A DNA stretch of 64,000 bases, taken from contig NZ_AP023175.1 of NCBI RefSeq assembly GCF_013426895.1, positions 1,860,001 through 1,924,000 of the forward strand, given 5' to 3'. Both the position numbers and the translations under genes were made by a program. The notes beneath the pieces are model-generated. The model ran no database searches and was not told the DNA's origin. It saw only the letters and a program-made list of their open reading frames with translations. Position 1 is the first letter of the stretch. Each line of letters starts with the position of its first letter. Shown here one piece after another: positions 1-10,796 of this stretch. Source of the stretch: Paraburkholderia largidicola (GTDB lineage: Bacteria > Pseudomonadota > Gammaproteobacteria > Burkholderiales > Burkholderiaceae).

Positions 1-1703
1 GAGTCGACGGGCACGGTTTCGCTGTCGATCGAGATCTGCCCGGCTTCCACTTTCGACAGATCGAGAATGTCGTTGATCAGCACCAGCAGATCGCTGTTCG
101 ACGCGTGGATCGTTTCCGCGTAGCGCACCTGTTCTTCCGTCAGGTTGCCGGTGCGATTTTCCTGCAACAGGCGCGCGAGAATCAGTGAGCTGTTCAGCGG
201 CGTGCGCAGTTCGTGCGACATGTTCGCAAGGAACTCGGACTTGTAGCGGCTCGACTGCTCCAGCCGCGCGGCGTTCGCGGCGAGTTCGTCCTGCGCTTCG
301 AGCAGATCGGACTTCTGGCGCTCCAGGCGCTTCGCGTAGTCTTCAAGCTGCACATTGGTCTGCTCGAGTTCCGCCTGCTGCGCTTCGAGCCGCGATTGCG
401 ATTCGACGAGCGCGCGGCCGCGTTCTTCGAGCCCTTCGTTCGACACGCGCAATTCTTCCTGCTGCACCTGAAGTTCTTCATTCAGCTGCTGCGTTTCGGC
501 GAGCGCATCCTGCAGGCGCTCGCGATACAGCGCGGCTTCGATGGAGTCGCCCATGCTGTTGGCGATCAGTTGCAGGAACTCGTGGTCGCGCGGCGCGATG
601 TTGCGCATGAAGCCGAGTTCGACGACGCCGTTCACGATGCCGTCGTTTTCGATCGGCAGCACGACGAGATTGCGCGGCGGGCTCATGCCCGTGCCCGAGA
701 CGACTTTCACGTAATCGTCGGGAACGTCGTGCAAGACGAGCGTACGGCGCGACACGGCAGCCTGGCCGATCAGGCTTTCGGCTTCGCGGAACGTGCGCGT
801 CGCCTGTTCGCTTTCCTGGCTGAAGCCGTAGGTGGCGATGCGTTTGAGGCTGCTGGTCGCGCGGTCGCGCACGTACATGGCCGCGACCGAGACGTCGAGA
901 TACTCGGCGAGGAAATCGAGTATCGCGCGGCCGACGAGAGGCGAACTCGACTGGCCGACGATCTTCTCCGCGAGCAGGCGCTGCCCGGAGCGCAGCCATA
1001 CCTGCTGCTGCAAGACTTCCGTGTGCTCGGCCTGGCGCGCGAGCACGCCGTCGTACGACTCGGAGAGATTCACCAGATCGCGCCGCCCGCGATACGCGAT
1101 GAAGCCGCTGATCGACAGGCTGAACAGCAGGAAGACGCCCACCAGAACGGATGTGACGCTGCGTGCGTCGCTGGAGCGCTGTTGACGCAGTGCTTCTTCG
1201 ACAGAAAGAAACTGCCCGAAAAGCCGCCGCGTTTCGTCGAACTCGATTTTGCCGCGACCGCTCTTCACCTGATCGGTGTAGTCGAGGTTACGCCGGCGCA
1301 GATCGATCATCTCCTGCGCGAACTGGTCCCAGCGCAGCTGCACGCCGCGAATGCGCTTGAGCTGTTCGACCTGGGAAGGATTGTCGGAGACCAGTTGCAT
1401 CAGCGTGTTGATCTCGGTTTCGAAGCGCGGCTGGCCCAGCTGATACGGCGCGAGGAAAGTTTCGTCGCCCGTAATCAGGAAGCCGCGCAATGCGGACTCG
1501 CGGTCGACGGCGAGCCGCAGCATTTCATTGGCGTTGCCGATCACGCGCTCCGAATGCTCGACCCAGCTCATCGTATTGACGAGATAGGCGATCAGCGCGA
1601 CGAACAGCGCCATCGTGACGACGCCGAGCGCGAGCGGTAGCGCGATATTGCGGCGAATGATGCGGCGAAAACTGATCTGATCGACAGCGGCGATGGCGGT
1701 CAT
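1..1703 (-). CDS. Membrane sensor histidine kinase, CHASE3-GAF-coiled coil-HisKA (3' end outside window)
   Basis: Reading the minus strand from the ATG at 1703 gives 567 codons with no stop before the window edge. Residues about 20-43 form a first membrane helix, about 45-180 a periplasmic segment with the [14 protein letters not shown] pattern of CHASE3 sensors, and about 187-210 a second helix. A GAF-like domain follows (about 245-390), then a long Glu/Gln-rich coiled coil (about 395-490). The phosphoacceptor motif SHELRTPLN has its histidine at residue 497. The HATPase domain, and any receiver domains of a hybrid kinase, must lie to the left. The signal sensed is unknown. No strong ribosome site precedes the ATG, so the start is the least certain part. 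The long plus-strand reading frame across this region is its shadow. Confidence 0.9.
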   Translation of the reverse strand, partial: MTAIAAVDQISFRRIIRRNIALPLALGVVTMALFVALIAYLVNTMSWVEHSERVIGNANEMLRLAVDRESALRGFLITGDETFLAPYQLGQPRFETEINTLMQLVSDNPSQVEQLKRIRGVQLRWDQFAQEMIDLRRRNLDYTDQVKSGRGKIEFDETRRLFGQFLSVEEALRQQRSSDARSVTSVLVGVFLLFSLSISGFIAYRGRRDLVNLSESYDGVLARQAEHTEVLQQQVWLRSGQRLLAEKIVGQSSSPLVGRAILDFLAEYLDVSVAAMYVRDRATSSLKRIATYGFSQESEQATRTFREAESLIGQAAVSRRTLVLHDVPDDYVKVVSGTGMSPPRNLVVLPIENDGIVNGVVELGFMRNIAPRDHEFLQLIANSMGDSIEAALYRERLQDALAETQQLNEELQVQQEELRVSNEGLEERGRALVESQSRLEAQQAELEQTNVQLEDYAKRLERQKSDLLEAQDELAANAARLEQSSRYKSEFLANMSHELRTPLNSSLILARLLQENRTGNLTEEQVRYAETIHASNSDLLVLINDILDLSKVEAGQISIDSETVPVD

Positions 1704-2030
1704 TTTTTCTGCGCGGCCGCTCGGCTCGTGTGATGGATTCGGCATTTTTGACTGGAAAAAGCGTTGGCGTCTTTAGTTGTAGCCGGAATGTGCGACTGCA
1801 CGGCTATGCCCCCGTCGCAGCGATGCAATTCGTTGTGTGGACAAGCGCTGGAAAGTATCACATAGCGTCGGGCGTTCGTGGAATACGACGCACAAACGGC
1901 GATGGCCGAACAGAAAGTGACGCTTAGGGAGGACTGGCGGGAAGGGTCATACAGCGACTATCGACACTGCGAAAAGCGGTACGGCCGTACGCAGACAACG
2001 CCGCGTGCGGCCGACTCGATCACACGATGA
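1704..2030. other. Intergenic stretch without a recognised gene
   Basis: This 327-base stretch lies between the histidine kinase start and the 3' end of a small secreted-protein gene. The only reading frame (1730-1927, plus) has arginine- and glycine-rich content with no family resemblance and no ribosome site. The kinase promoter must lie here, but no convincing -35/-10 pair or inverted repeat was found. Confidence 0.5.
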
Positions 2031-2336
2031 TTACTGGCTCGCGCCCGCGCCAATACCTGCCTTTTTCTGCGCGTCTTGCAAGTCTTGCGGGTAGTTCGGG
2101 TCGTTCGAGCGGCCAGGCTGGTAGCCCGCATCTTCGAGCTTCTTCAACTCGGCGTTCTTCTTCGCACGCGCTTCCTTGCGGGCCTGCTTTTTCTGCTGCT
2201 TGGTCGGCTTCGCGGCGGAGGCGGCGACGCCCGCCGCGTCCGTGCCCGCGTCGTTTTGCGCAAATGCCGGCGCAGCCGCGCCGATGCCCAACGAGGCCGA
2301 GGCGAGGAGGACGATCAGTTTTCTGGCGATGTGCAT
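2031..2336 (-). CDS. Small secreted DUF4148-like protein
   Basis: A 101-residue protein starts at an ATG preceded by AGGAG at a good distance. It opens with a clear signal peptide (MHIARKLIVLLASASLG, cleavage likely after PAFA-Q). Mature residues 40-65 are very lysine/alanine/glutamate rich. The C-terminal part has the pattern LKKLEDAGYQP followed by YPQDLQDAQKK, which resembles the L-E-K-A-G-Y-N-P and Y-P-A-x-I-Q-A-A-E core of Burkholderia DUF4148 proteins. Such proteins are periplasmic and of unknown function. It stands alone, transcribed away from the asparaginase gene. Confidence 0.7.
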   Translation of the reverse strand: MHIARKLIVLLASASLGIGAAAPAFAQNDAGTDAAGVAASAAKPTKQQKKQARKEARAKKNAELKKLEDAGYQPGRSNDPNYPQDLQDAQKKAGIGAGASQ

Positions 2337-2558
2337 ATCTTTTCTCCTGTCGTAATGGCTTTACGATCGATTCCGCTTGCGCGGCCTGATTCGGATGAAC
2401 CCGGTGATGAACCCGTTCGCATAACCTGGGCCGATGCAGCCAGGCGCCGGGTGAATCCAATGTACTCGACACGCACGTATCGCGCCTGGCAGGGTTGTAG
2501 AATCCGGCGGCATGCTCTGCCGTTGCGCAGACCGAACCGAACAGATAAGGAGACCGGG

Positions 2559-3608
2559 ATGTCCGTTGCTGCCACCGTCTATCGCGGCGATGTTGTCGAG
2601 AACACGCATATCGCGCATGTGGCCGTCGTCGATACAGAGGGCGCGCTGCTGTATTCGTGCGGCGACCCGTCGCGCGTCACGCTGGTCAGGTCGGCAGCGA
2701 AGCCGGCTCAGGCGCTCGCCGTCGTCGAGTCGGGCGCGCTCGAGCGCTTTGGTTTCGACGACGCGGACCTCGCGCTGATGTGCGGCTCGCACAGTAGCGA
2801 AGACCGGCACATCGAACGCGCGCGCCGCATGCTCGAAAAATCGCAGGCGACGGAAGCCGATTTGCGTTGCGGCGGCCATGCGCCTATTTCCGATGCCGTC
2901 TACCGCGAATGGATCAAACGCGACTTCGTTCCGGGCGCCGTGTGCAGCAACTGTTCGGGCAAGCACGCGGGCATGCTGGCGGGCGCGCGGGCAATCGGCG
3001 CGGCGCTTGCCGACTACCATCTGCCGGAGCATCCGTTGCAGCGGCTCGTGAAGCGCACGGTCGCCGACGTCTGCGATCTGCCCGCCGACAGCGTGCAATG
3101 GGCTGTAGACGGCTGCAATCTGCCGACGCCCGCGTTCCCGCTCGACCGTCTCGCGCGTCTTTACATGAAGCTCGCGCGGGCCGCCGACGGGCATGTATCG
3201 ACGGATTTGAAAAGAGACGCGGCGCTTGCGCAAATCTATCGCGCGATGACGACGCACCCGGAAATGGTCGCCGGCGAAGGGCGCTTCTGCACCGCGCTGA
3301 TGGGCGCATTCGAACGCGCGCTGGTCGGCAAGGTGGGCGCGGACGCGAGCTATGCGATCGGAGTGCGCGCGTCGGCGCAGACGGCAAAGCTGGGGGCGAA
3401 GGGCGCCCTCGGCATCGCAGTGAAAGTGGAGGACGGCAACTCGACCATCCTCTATGCGATCGTCGTCGACCTGCTCGCGAAGCTTGGCATCGGCGAAGAA
3501 GCCGCGTATCGCGCGCTCGATGGTTTCCGTTTGCGCGCCATGCGCAACACGGTCGGTCTCGAAACGGGCCGGGTCGAAGTGGCCGTGCCGCTCGTCAAAG
3601 CGGGCTGA
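2559..3608 (+). CDS. L-asparaginase II family (Rhizobium-type) protein
   Basis: A 349-residue protein; the frame is open further upstream, but AAGGAG at 2547-2552 fixes the start at 2559. The family hallmark CSNCSGKHAGMLAGA is present, with a preceding SAAKPAQALA segment and CGSHSSE. These match the asparaginase_II family (PF06089) of bacteria such as Rhizobium etli, which hydrolyses asparagine to aspartate and ammonia and is unrelated in sequence to E. coli AnsA/AnsB. No signal peptide is visible, so it should be cytoplasmic. It appears monocistronic, since both neighbouring small genes run the opposite way. Confidence 0.85.
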   Translation: MSVAATVYRGDVVENTHIAHVAVVDTEGALLYSCGDPSRVTLVRSAAKPAQALAVVESGALERFGFDDADLALMCGSHSSEDRHIERARRMLEKSQATEADLRCGGHAPISDAVYREWIKRDFVPGAVCSNCSGKHAGMLAGARAIGAALADYHLPEHPLQRLVKRTVADVCDLPADSVQWAVDGCNLPTPAFPLDRLARLYMKLARAADGHVSTDLKRDAALAQIYRAMTTHPEMVAGEGRFCTALMGAFERALVGKVGADASYAIGVRASAQTAKLGAKGALGIAVKVEDGNSTILYAIVVDLLAKLGIGEEAAYRALDGFRLRAMRNTVGLETGRVEVAVPLVKAG

Positions 3609-3635
3609 ACACGATCAGCACGTTGACAAGCGCGC

Positions 3636-3887
3636 CTAGCTCGACGACTGGCTGCCGCTGCCGCTGTCGTTGTCAGGCGGGTCGAACATCGCCTGGCATT
3701 TCGGCGACAGCTTGTCGTAGTGCTGCTTCATGCACGCTTCGATCTTCTCCTTGTTGGGAATATGGATCGCGCAGAACTTGATCGCGTCGTGCTTGCAGGC
3801 CTTGGTCTGCTCGTCGCGCGTAGCGGCCGTTCCGACGTTCGCCGCCGCCACGCATGCGACCAGCAGAAGTAGCGGTTTGAGCTTCAT
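3636..3887 (-). CDS. Small secreted cysteine-rich repeat protein
   Basis: The ATG at 3887 gives 83 residues; the frame is open further upstream, but only this start places a signal peptide first (MKLKPLLLLVACVAAA, cleavage near GTAA-T). The mature part has four cysteines in the order C..DAIKFC..C...LSPKC, the layout of the cysteine-rich repeat found in Golgi GLG1 and in small bacterial periplasmic proteins. Two intramolecular disulfides are likely. The C-terminus is an acidic Ser/Gly tail. Function is unknown. The gene is convergent with the asparaginase gene, only 27 bases from its stop. Confidence 0.65.
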   Translation of the reverse strand: MKLKPLLLLVACVAAANVGTAATRDEQTKACKHDAIKFCAIHIPNKEKIEACMKQHYDKLSPKCQAMFDPPDNDSGSGSQSSS

Positions 3888-4148
3888 TGCCGTGGGTCCA
3901 TGTCGAGTTGAATGCACGGGTTGTCTGGACTGTCTTTGAGTAAAGCAGCCCGTCCACAAACGATCAAGCAAAAAACGAACCCAACGCGGCGCAGCGCACG
4001 CATGGCGATATCAGGCAAGCGCGATAATGACTGCGTGTGGCGCTTCGCCAAAGGGGAAGGCGGTGCGTGCGCCCCATGCTATGCTTTGCAGAGCCCACAA
4101 CGGGAACGGTACAGCTATCCGCATTCGCACGGCCACAACAAATACATC

Positions 4149-4877
4149 ATGGACTACCGGCATCTTCAGAAACGCAAAAGCCTGCATGCGCGGATCGTGC
4201 AGGAACTCGGCATCGAGATCGTAAGCGGCAGGCTGGCGCCAGGCGAACGCCTGCCCGCCGAGGCGACGCTGTGCGAAAAATACGGTGTCAGCCGTCCCGT
4301 GCTACGCGAAGCGACGCGCGTGCTGGTCGCCAAAGGGCTGGTCGTTTCGAAGCCGCGCGTGGGCAGCGTCGTGCGGCCGCGCGAAGAGTGGCACATGCTG
4401 GACCCTGACGTGCTCTACTGGACGCTCAACAGCATTCCCGAAGGTGAGTTCTTTCTGTCGCTGATGACGGTGCGCCGCATCATAGAACCCGCTGCGGCCG
4501 CGCTCGCGGCGACGGCGGCAACGGATGAAGACCTGGTGCGCATCGGCTCCGCGTATGACCGCATGGAGCATGCGCAAAGCGCCGGCGATCTGCTCGAGCC
4601 GGACCTCGAGTTTCACCGCGCGATCATGGCTGCGACGCACAACGACATGCTCGCGTATATCGGCAACATGATGTCGCTGGCGCTGTCGGAGTCGATCAAG
4701 CTGACCAGCCGCCATCCCGACACGCATGCGCTATCGCTGCCGCGCCATAAGGCGATCCTCACCGCGATCCAGAATCGCGATGCCTTGGCCGCGCGTCAGG
4801 CGAGCCTCGTGCAGCTCGAAAACGCCCGCGCCGACGCCGATAAGATTCTCGGCGTCGGAGCGCATACCCTGAGCTGA
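4149..4877 (+). CDS. GntR/FadR-subfamily transcriptional regulator
   Basis: A 242-residue regulator. Residues about 10-80 form the winged helix-turn-helix typical of GntR (SGRLAPGERLPAE, then YGVSRPVLREATRVLVAKGLV). The rest is an all-helical FCD effector domain (metal/ligand side chains within DLEFHRAIMAATHN and LPRHKAIL). The ATG at 4149 was chosen because family alignments begin just before the helix-turn-helix; the upstream extension is arginine rich and non-homologous. It is convergent with the neighbouring dehydratase gene (27 bases apart). A perfect FadR-class operator lies in front of that dehydratase, so it likely represses the sugar-acid module and responds to an intermediate. Confidence 0.85.
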   Translation: MDYRHLQKRKSLHARIVQELGIEIVSGRLAPGERLPAEATLCEKYGVSRPVLREATRVLVAKGLVVSKPRVGSVVRPREEWHMLDPDVLYWTLNSIPEGEFFLSLMTVRRIIEPAAAALAATAATDEDLVRIGSAYDRMEHAQSAGDLLEPDLEFHRAIMAATHNDMLAYIGNMMSLALSESIKLTSRHPDTHALSLPRHKAILTAIQNRDALAARQASLVQLENARADADKILGVGAHTLS

Positions 4878-4904
4878 TTCGCTACGCTACGTAGCGCGGC
4901 GCGT

Positions 4905-6647
4905 TCAGTGCGAATGCGCCGGCACTTCCGCGCCGCGACAACCCACCAGAAAGTCGAAATCGCAGCCCTGATCGGCCTGCAGCACATGGTCGATATAGAG
5001 GTTGCGATAGCCGCTCGCATCGGCGGGATTGCGCTGTTGCGACTCTTTCCATTCCGCGAGACGCGTGGTCATTTCCTTGTCGTCGATATCGACATGCAGG
5101 CGGCCCGCGTCGCAATCCAGCTCGATCCAGTCGCCGTCGCGCACCACCGCGAGCGGGCCGCCCGCGCGCGCTTCGGGCGCCACGTGCAGGACCACCGTGC
5201 CATACGCCGTGCCGCTCATGCGCGCATCCGACACGCGCACCATGTCCGTCACGCCCTGCGCGAGCAGCTTCGGCGGCAGACCCATGTTGCCGACTTCGGC
5301 CATGCCCGGATAACCCTTCGGCCCGCAGTTCTTCATCACGAGCACCGAGTCCGCCGTCACGTCGAGTTCGGGGTCGGCGATGCGCTTCTTGTAGTCGTCG
5401 AAGTTCTCGAACACCACGGCGCGGCCGCGATGCTTCAACAGCGCAGGCGTGGCCGCCGACGGCTTGAGCACCGCGCCATTGGGCGCGAGATTGCCGCGCA
5501 GCACGCACAGGCCGCCGTCTTCGCGCAGCGGCTTCTCCAGCGGCCGGATCACTTCGTCGTTATAGATCGGTGCGTCGATACTGTTTTCCCACAGCGTCTT
5601 GCCGTTCGCAGTGAGCGCGTCGGGATGCGGCAGCAGACCGGCTTCGCCGAGCCTGCGCAATACAGCGGGCAAGCCGCCCGCGTAGTAAAACTCTTCCATC
5701 AGGAAGCGGCCTGAAGGCTGGAGATCGACGAGCGTCGGCGTGCCGCGTCCAATACGCGTCCAGTCGTCCAGTTCGAGCTGCACGCCGATACGTCCGGCAA
5801 TCGCCTTCAGATGGATCGCCGCGTTGGTCGATCCGCCAATTGCCGCATTCGCACGGATTGCGTTTTCGAACGCTTCGCGCGTGAGCAGCTTCGACAGCCG
5901 CACGTCCTGCAGCGCCATCTCGACGATGCGCATGCCCGACAGATGCGCGAGCACATAGCGGCGCGAATCGACGGCGGGAATCGCCGCGTTGTGCGGCAGC
6001 GTGACGCCGAGCGCTTCGGCCATGCAAGCCATCGTCGACGCCGTGCCCATCGTGTTGCAGGTGCCCGCCGAGCGCGACATGCCCGCTTCCGCCGACATGA
6101 ACTCGTGAATCGAGATCTTGCCCGCCTTCACCTGTTCGCTCAGCTGCCACACGACCGTGCCCGAGCCGATGTCGCGACCTTCGTGCTTGCCATTGAGCAT
6201 CGGCCCGCCGCTCACGACGATCGCGGGCACATCGCAACTGGCCGCGCCCATCAGCAGTGCGGGCGTGGTCTTGTCGCAACCGGCGAGCAGCACGACGGCA
6301 TCGATCGGATTGCCGCGAATCGATTCCTCGACATCCATGCTCGCGAGATTGCGCGTGAACATGGCCGTGGGCCGCAGGTTCGACTCGCCGTTCGAGAACA
6401 CCGGAAACTCGACGGGAAATCCGCCCGCTTCATAGACGCCGCGCTTCACGTGCTCGGCGAGCTTGCGAAAGTGTGCATTGCACGGTGTCAGCTCGGACCA
6501 CGTATTGCAGATGCCGATGATCGGCTTGCCGGCGAATTCGTGGTCGGGGATGCCCTGGTTCTTCATCCAGCTGCGGTACATGAAACCGTTCTTGTCGGCG
6601 GTGCCGAACCAGGCGGCGGAGCGCAGTTTGCGGGGTTGGTCGGTCAT
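4905..6647 (-). CDS. IlvD/Edd family dehydratase, probable L-arabinonate (sugar acid) dehydratase
   Basis: A 580-residue member of the IlvD/Edd superfamily, whose [2Fe-2S] plus Mg enzymes convert aldonates to 2-keto-3-deoxy acids. The three cluster cysteines are visible at C56 (TPCNAH), C124 (AGCDKTTPA) and C197 (GTCNTMGTAST). Length and cysteine spacing fit the L-arabinonate dehydratase branch rather than dihydroxy-acid dehydratase. The ATG at 6647 is preferred over a TTG at 6671, which would overlap the operator. The gene lies back to back with an aldose 1-dehydrogenase and an AraFGH-type importer, which supports a role in non-phosphorylative L-arabinose or D-galactose oxidation. Exact substrate is inferred from context. 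Confidence 0.85.
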   Translation of the reverse strand: MTDQPRKLRSAAWFGTADKNGFMYRSWMKNQGIPDHEFAGKPIIGICNTWSELTPCNAHFRKLAEHVKRGVYEAGGFPVEFPVFSNGESNLRPTAMFTRNLASMDVEESIRGNPIDAVVLLAGCDKTTPALLMGAASCDVPAIVVSGGPMLNGKHEGRDIGSGTVVWQLSEQVKAGKISIHEFMSAEAGMSRSAGTCNTMGTASTMACMAEALGVTLPHNAAIPAVDSRRYVLAHLSGMRIVEMALQDVRLSKLLTREAFENAIRANAAIGGSTNAAIHLKAIAGRIGVQLELDDWTRIGRGTPTLVDLQPSGRFLMEEFYYAGGLPAVLRRLGEAGLLPHPDALTANGKTLWENSIDAPIYNDEVIRPLEKPLREDGGLCVLRGNLAPNGAVLKPSAATPALLKHRGRAVVFENFDDYKKRIADPELDVTADSVLVMKNCGPKGYPGMAEVGNMGLPPKLLAQGVTDMVRVSDARMSGTAYGTVVLHVAPEARAGGPLAVVRDGDWIELDCDAGRLHVDIDDKEMTTRLAEWKESQQRNPADASGYRNLYIDHVLQADQGCDFDFLVGCRGAEVPAHSH

Positions 6648-6671
6648 GGTGTCTCGTTCAATTTTGTTCAA

Positions 6672-6688
6672 ATATAGTAAGACTATAT
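6672..6688. promoter_or_regulatory. Candidate FadR-type GntR operator
   Basis: ATATAGT-AAG-ACTATAT is a perfect 7-bp inverted repeat with a 3-bp centre. Its core fits the FadR-subfamily consensus TNGTNNNACNA exactly. It sits 25 bp upstream of the dehydratase ATG, well placed for repression by the nearby regulator at 4149. A looser copy with one mismatch to the consensus lies at 6885-6895. Confidence 0.6.
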
Positions 6689-8061
<1,373 letters not shown>

Positions 8062-8155
8062 CGCCTGAGAGATGCGCGGGCCTGGTCGTCCCGTTAGACC
8101 TGTTAAGCGCTGATTCGAACAACCACAAGCAACGACCTGATCCAAGGAGACAAGC

Positions 8156-9160
8156 ATGACCCGTAAGCTTAGACGCCTCACTTTGTCCGCGATGGCCGCC
8201 GCGCTGCTGGCCGCGCCGTTCGCCGTGCAGATGACCGCACACGCGGATACGCCGCTGAAAATCGGCGTGCTCGTGAAGATGCCCGAACAGGCATGGTTCA
8301 TCAACGAGCAGAAAGCGGCGGCGGCTTTGGGCCAGAAGGAAGGCTTCTCGGTTGTGAACATCGGCGCGCCCGACGGCGAGAAAGTGCTCGCCGCGATCGA
8401 CAACCTCGGCGCACAAGGCGCACAGGGCTTCGTGATCTGCCCGCCCGACGTGCGTCTCGGACCGGCGATTCAGGCGCGCGCAAAGCGCTACAACATGAAG
8501 TTCGTGACCGTCGACGATCAACTGGTCGACTCGACGGGCAAGCCGCTCGCGAACGTGCCGCATCTGGGCATGTCGGCGTTCAAGATCGGCAATCAGGTTG
8601 GCACGGCGATCACCGACGAAATGAAGAAGCGCGGCTGGAAGCCGGAAGAAGTGGGCGCGATCCGCATCACCGACTACGAACTGCCGACGGCCAAGCTGCG
8701 CACCGACGGCGCAACGGAATCGCTGCTCGCCAACGGCTTCAAGAAGGACAACATCTTCGACGCGCCGCAAAAGACCACCGACGACGAAGGCGGCTTCAAC
8801 GCAGCGTCGCCCGTGCTGTCGAAGCATCCGAACATCAAGAAGTGGGTGATCTTCGCGCTGAATGAAGAGAGCGTGCTGGGCGGCGTGCGTGCCACCGAGC
8901 AACTGCACATTCCCGGCGCGGACGTGATCGGCGTGGGCATCAACGGCGCGGGCGAAGCGTTCGCCGAGTTCCAGAAGAAGGAACCGACGGGCTTCTACGG
9001 CACGATCGCCGTCAGCTCGACGAACCACGGCAAGCAGAGCACGCAGAACCTCGTCGACTGGATCAAGTCGGGCAAGCAGCCGCCTGCCGATACGCAGACC
9101 ACGGGCAAGCTGATGACGCGCGAAAACTGGAAGGACGTGCGGACGGAACTCGGAATCTGA
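8156..9160 (+). CDS. araF: Periplasmic L-arabinose-binding protein (AraF-like)
   Basis: A 334-residue secreted sugar-binding protein. AAGGAG sits before the ATG. An N-terminal signal peptide (about residues 1-31, ending AHA-D) precedes a type I periplasmic binding fold. Segments such as VPDGEK-like [37 protein letters not shown] and [10 protein letters not shown] match E. coli AraF almost position for position, including length. The protein would capture arabinose or galactose and deliver it to the AraG/AraH pair directly downstream. The arabinose assignment rests on this resemblance plus the adjacent 1-dehydrogenase and dehydratase. Confidence 0.85.
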   Translation: MTRKLRRLTLSAMAAALLAAPFAVQMTAHADTPLKIGVLVKMPEQAWFINEQKAAAALGQKEGFSVVNIGAPDGEKVLAAIDNLGAQGAQGFVICPPDVRLGPAIQARAKRYNMKFVTVDDQLVDSTGKPLANVPHLGMSAFKIGNQVGTAITDEMKKRGWKPEEVGAIRITDYELPTAKLRTDGATESLLANGFKKDNIFDAPQKTTDDEGGFNAASPVLSKHPNIKKWVIFALNEESVLGGVRATEQLHIPGADVIGVGINGAGEAFAEFQKKEPTGFYGTIAVSSTNHGKQSTQNLVDWIKSGKQPPADTQTTGKLMTRENWKDVRTELGI

Positions 9161-9173
9161 TGCGGTAGAACGG

Positions 9174-10736
9174 ATGCAAAACACGATGAACGCGAATGAC
9201 GCCAGCAGCGCGACCTATGTCGCTCCTTCGGAACAGCCGTTGACGGCGTCCGCCACGCATCTCGAACTCGACGGCATCACCGTCGCGTTTCCGGGCGTGG
9301 TGGCGCTCGACAACGTCTCGTTCGACGTGCGCGGCGGCGAAGTGCACGGCCTGATGGGCGAGAACGGCGCGGGCAAGTCGACGCTGCTGAAGGTGTTGTC
9401 GGGCGTGAACCAGACGCAGGCGGGCGCATTGCGCCTCGCCGGTGTCGAACACAAGTTCACGACGACCAAAGCCGCGATCGAGGCGGGCATCGCGATCATC
9501 TATCAGGAACTGCATCTCGTGCCCGAGCTGACGGTCGCTGAGAACCTGATGCTCGGGCAGTTGCCGAACCGCTTCGGCGTGCTCGACGAGAAAGCGCTCG
9601 TCAAACGCGCGATGACCGAGCTGGAGCGGCTAGGCGAATCGATCGATCCGAACACGCAGGTGAAGAGCCTGTCGATCGGTCAGCGGCAGATGATCGAAAT
9701 CGGCAAGGCGCTGATGCGCGACGCGCGCGTGATCGCCTTCGACGAACCGACCAGTTCGCTGTCCGCGCGAGAAACGGAACGGCTCTTCAAGATCATCAAT
9801 GCGCTGCGCGCTCAAGGGCGCGCGGTGATTTACGTCACGCACCGGATGGACGAGGTCTACGAACTGTGCGACCGCGTCACGGTGTTCCGCGACGGCCGCC
9901 GGATCGAAACGTTCGATTCCGTTGCGGATCTGGATCGCGACCGGCTCATCAGCTGCATGGTGGGCCGTTCGATCCGCGATGTGTATGGATATCGTCCGCG
10001 TACGCCGGGCGAGGTACAGCTTGAAGCGAAGCAGTTGATGGGGCCGGGGCTTTCCGCTCCGGTCTCCTTCACTGCGCGCAAGGGCGAGATTGTCGGCTTC
10101 TTCGGGCTGGTGGGCGCGGGGCGCTCGGAGTTGATGAAGCTGCTCTATGGCGCGACGCGGCCAGCAAGCGGCCATGTCGAACTGAACGGCAAGCGTGTTG
10201 CTTTTGCGACGCCGCGCGATGCGGTGCGCGCAGGCATCGCGCTGTGTCCGGAAGACCGCAAGCAGGAAGGCATCGTCGCGATTGCTTCCGTGGCCGACAA
10301 CCTGAACATCAGCGCGCGCCGGCACTTCAGCCCATTGAGTTTTCTGCTGAACGGCAAGCGCGAACGCGATCTGACGCGCGAATACATCGACAAGCTGTCG
10401 ATCAAGACACGCAATACGGAAACCGTGATCGGCACGTTGTCGGGCGGCAACCAGCAGAAGGTGATTTTGTCGCGCTGGCTGGCCGAGCGCATCGACGTGT
10501 TTCTGCTCGACGAACCAACGCGCGGCATCGACGTCGGCGCGCGCGCGGAAATCTACGACCTGCTGTACGACCTCGCGGAAGCGGGGCGCACGGTGATCGT
10601 CGTTTCGAGCGATCTGGCGGAAGTGATCGGCATTGCGGACCGCGTGCTGGTGATGAAGGAAGGGCGCATCGTCGGCGATCTGCCGAAAGCGCAGGCCACG
10701 CCCGATCAACTGATCAAACTTGCTTTGCCGCAGTGA
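9174..10736 (+). CDS. araG: Sugar ABC transporter ATP-binding protein (AraG-like)
   Basis: A 520-residue protein with two fused ABC domains, as in AraG/RbsA. The first domain has Walker [10 protein letters not shown], signature LSIGQRQ and Walker [13 protein letters not shown]. The second has the degenerate Walker A GLVGAGRS usual for this family, signature LSGGNQQK and [13 protein letters not shown]. The gene starts 13 bases after araF, so both lie in one transcript. A second in-frame ATG at 9186 is possible. It powers sugar uptake with AraH. Confidence 0.9.
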   Translation: MQNTMNANDASSATYVAPSEQPLTASATHLELDGITVAFPGVVALDNVSFDVRGGEVHGLMGENGAGKSTLLKVLSGVNQTQAGALRLAGVEHKFTTTKAAIEAGIAIIYQELHLVPELTVAENLMLGQLPNRFGVLDEKALVKRAMTELERLGESIDPNTQVKSLSIGQRQMIEIGKALMRDARVIAFDEPTSSLSARETERLFKIINALRAQGRAVIYVTHRMDEVYELCDRVTVFRDGRRIETFDSVADLDRDRLISCMVGRSIRDVYGYRPRTPGEVQLEAKQLMGPGLSAPVSFTARKGEIVGFFGLVGAGRSELMKLLYGATRPASGHVELNGKRVAFATPRDAVRAGIALCPEDRKQEGIVAIASVADNLNISARRHFSPLSFLLNGKRERDLTREYIDKLSIKTRNTETVIGTLSGGNQQKVILSRWLAERIDVFLLDEPTRGIDVGARAEIYDLLYDLAEAGRTVIVVSSDLAEVIGIADRVLVMKEGRIVGDLPKAQATPDQLIKLALPQ

Positions 10737-10796
10737 CGCATTCAGCGACTCAGCACGCGCAACAACGCACCACGTAGACCACGGAACTGGAAGACC

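Noticed and set aside
213..1640. Long plus-strand frame of 475 codons opposite the histidine kinase
   Set aside because: Its translation has no domain and is rich in Arg/His/Ala, as expected for the antisense of a GC-rich gene. The minus strand gives a complete CHASE3-GAF-HisKA reading.
8062..8155. Possible second FadR-type operator before araF
   Set aside because: Sequences such as GTTAGACCTGTTAAG do not fit TNGTNNNACNA well enough to report.
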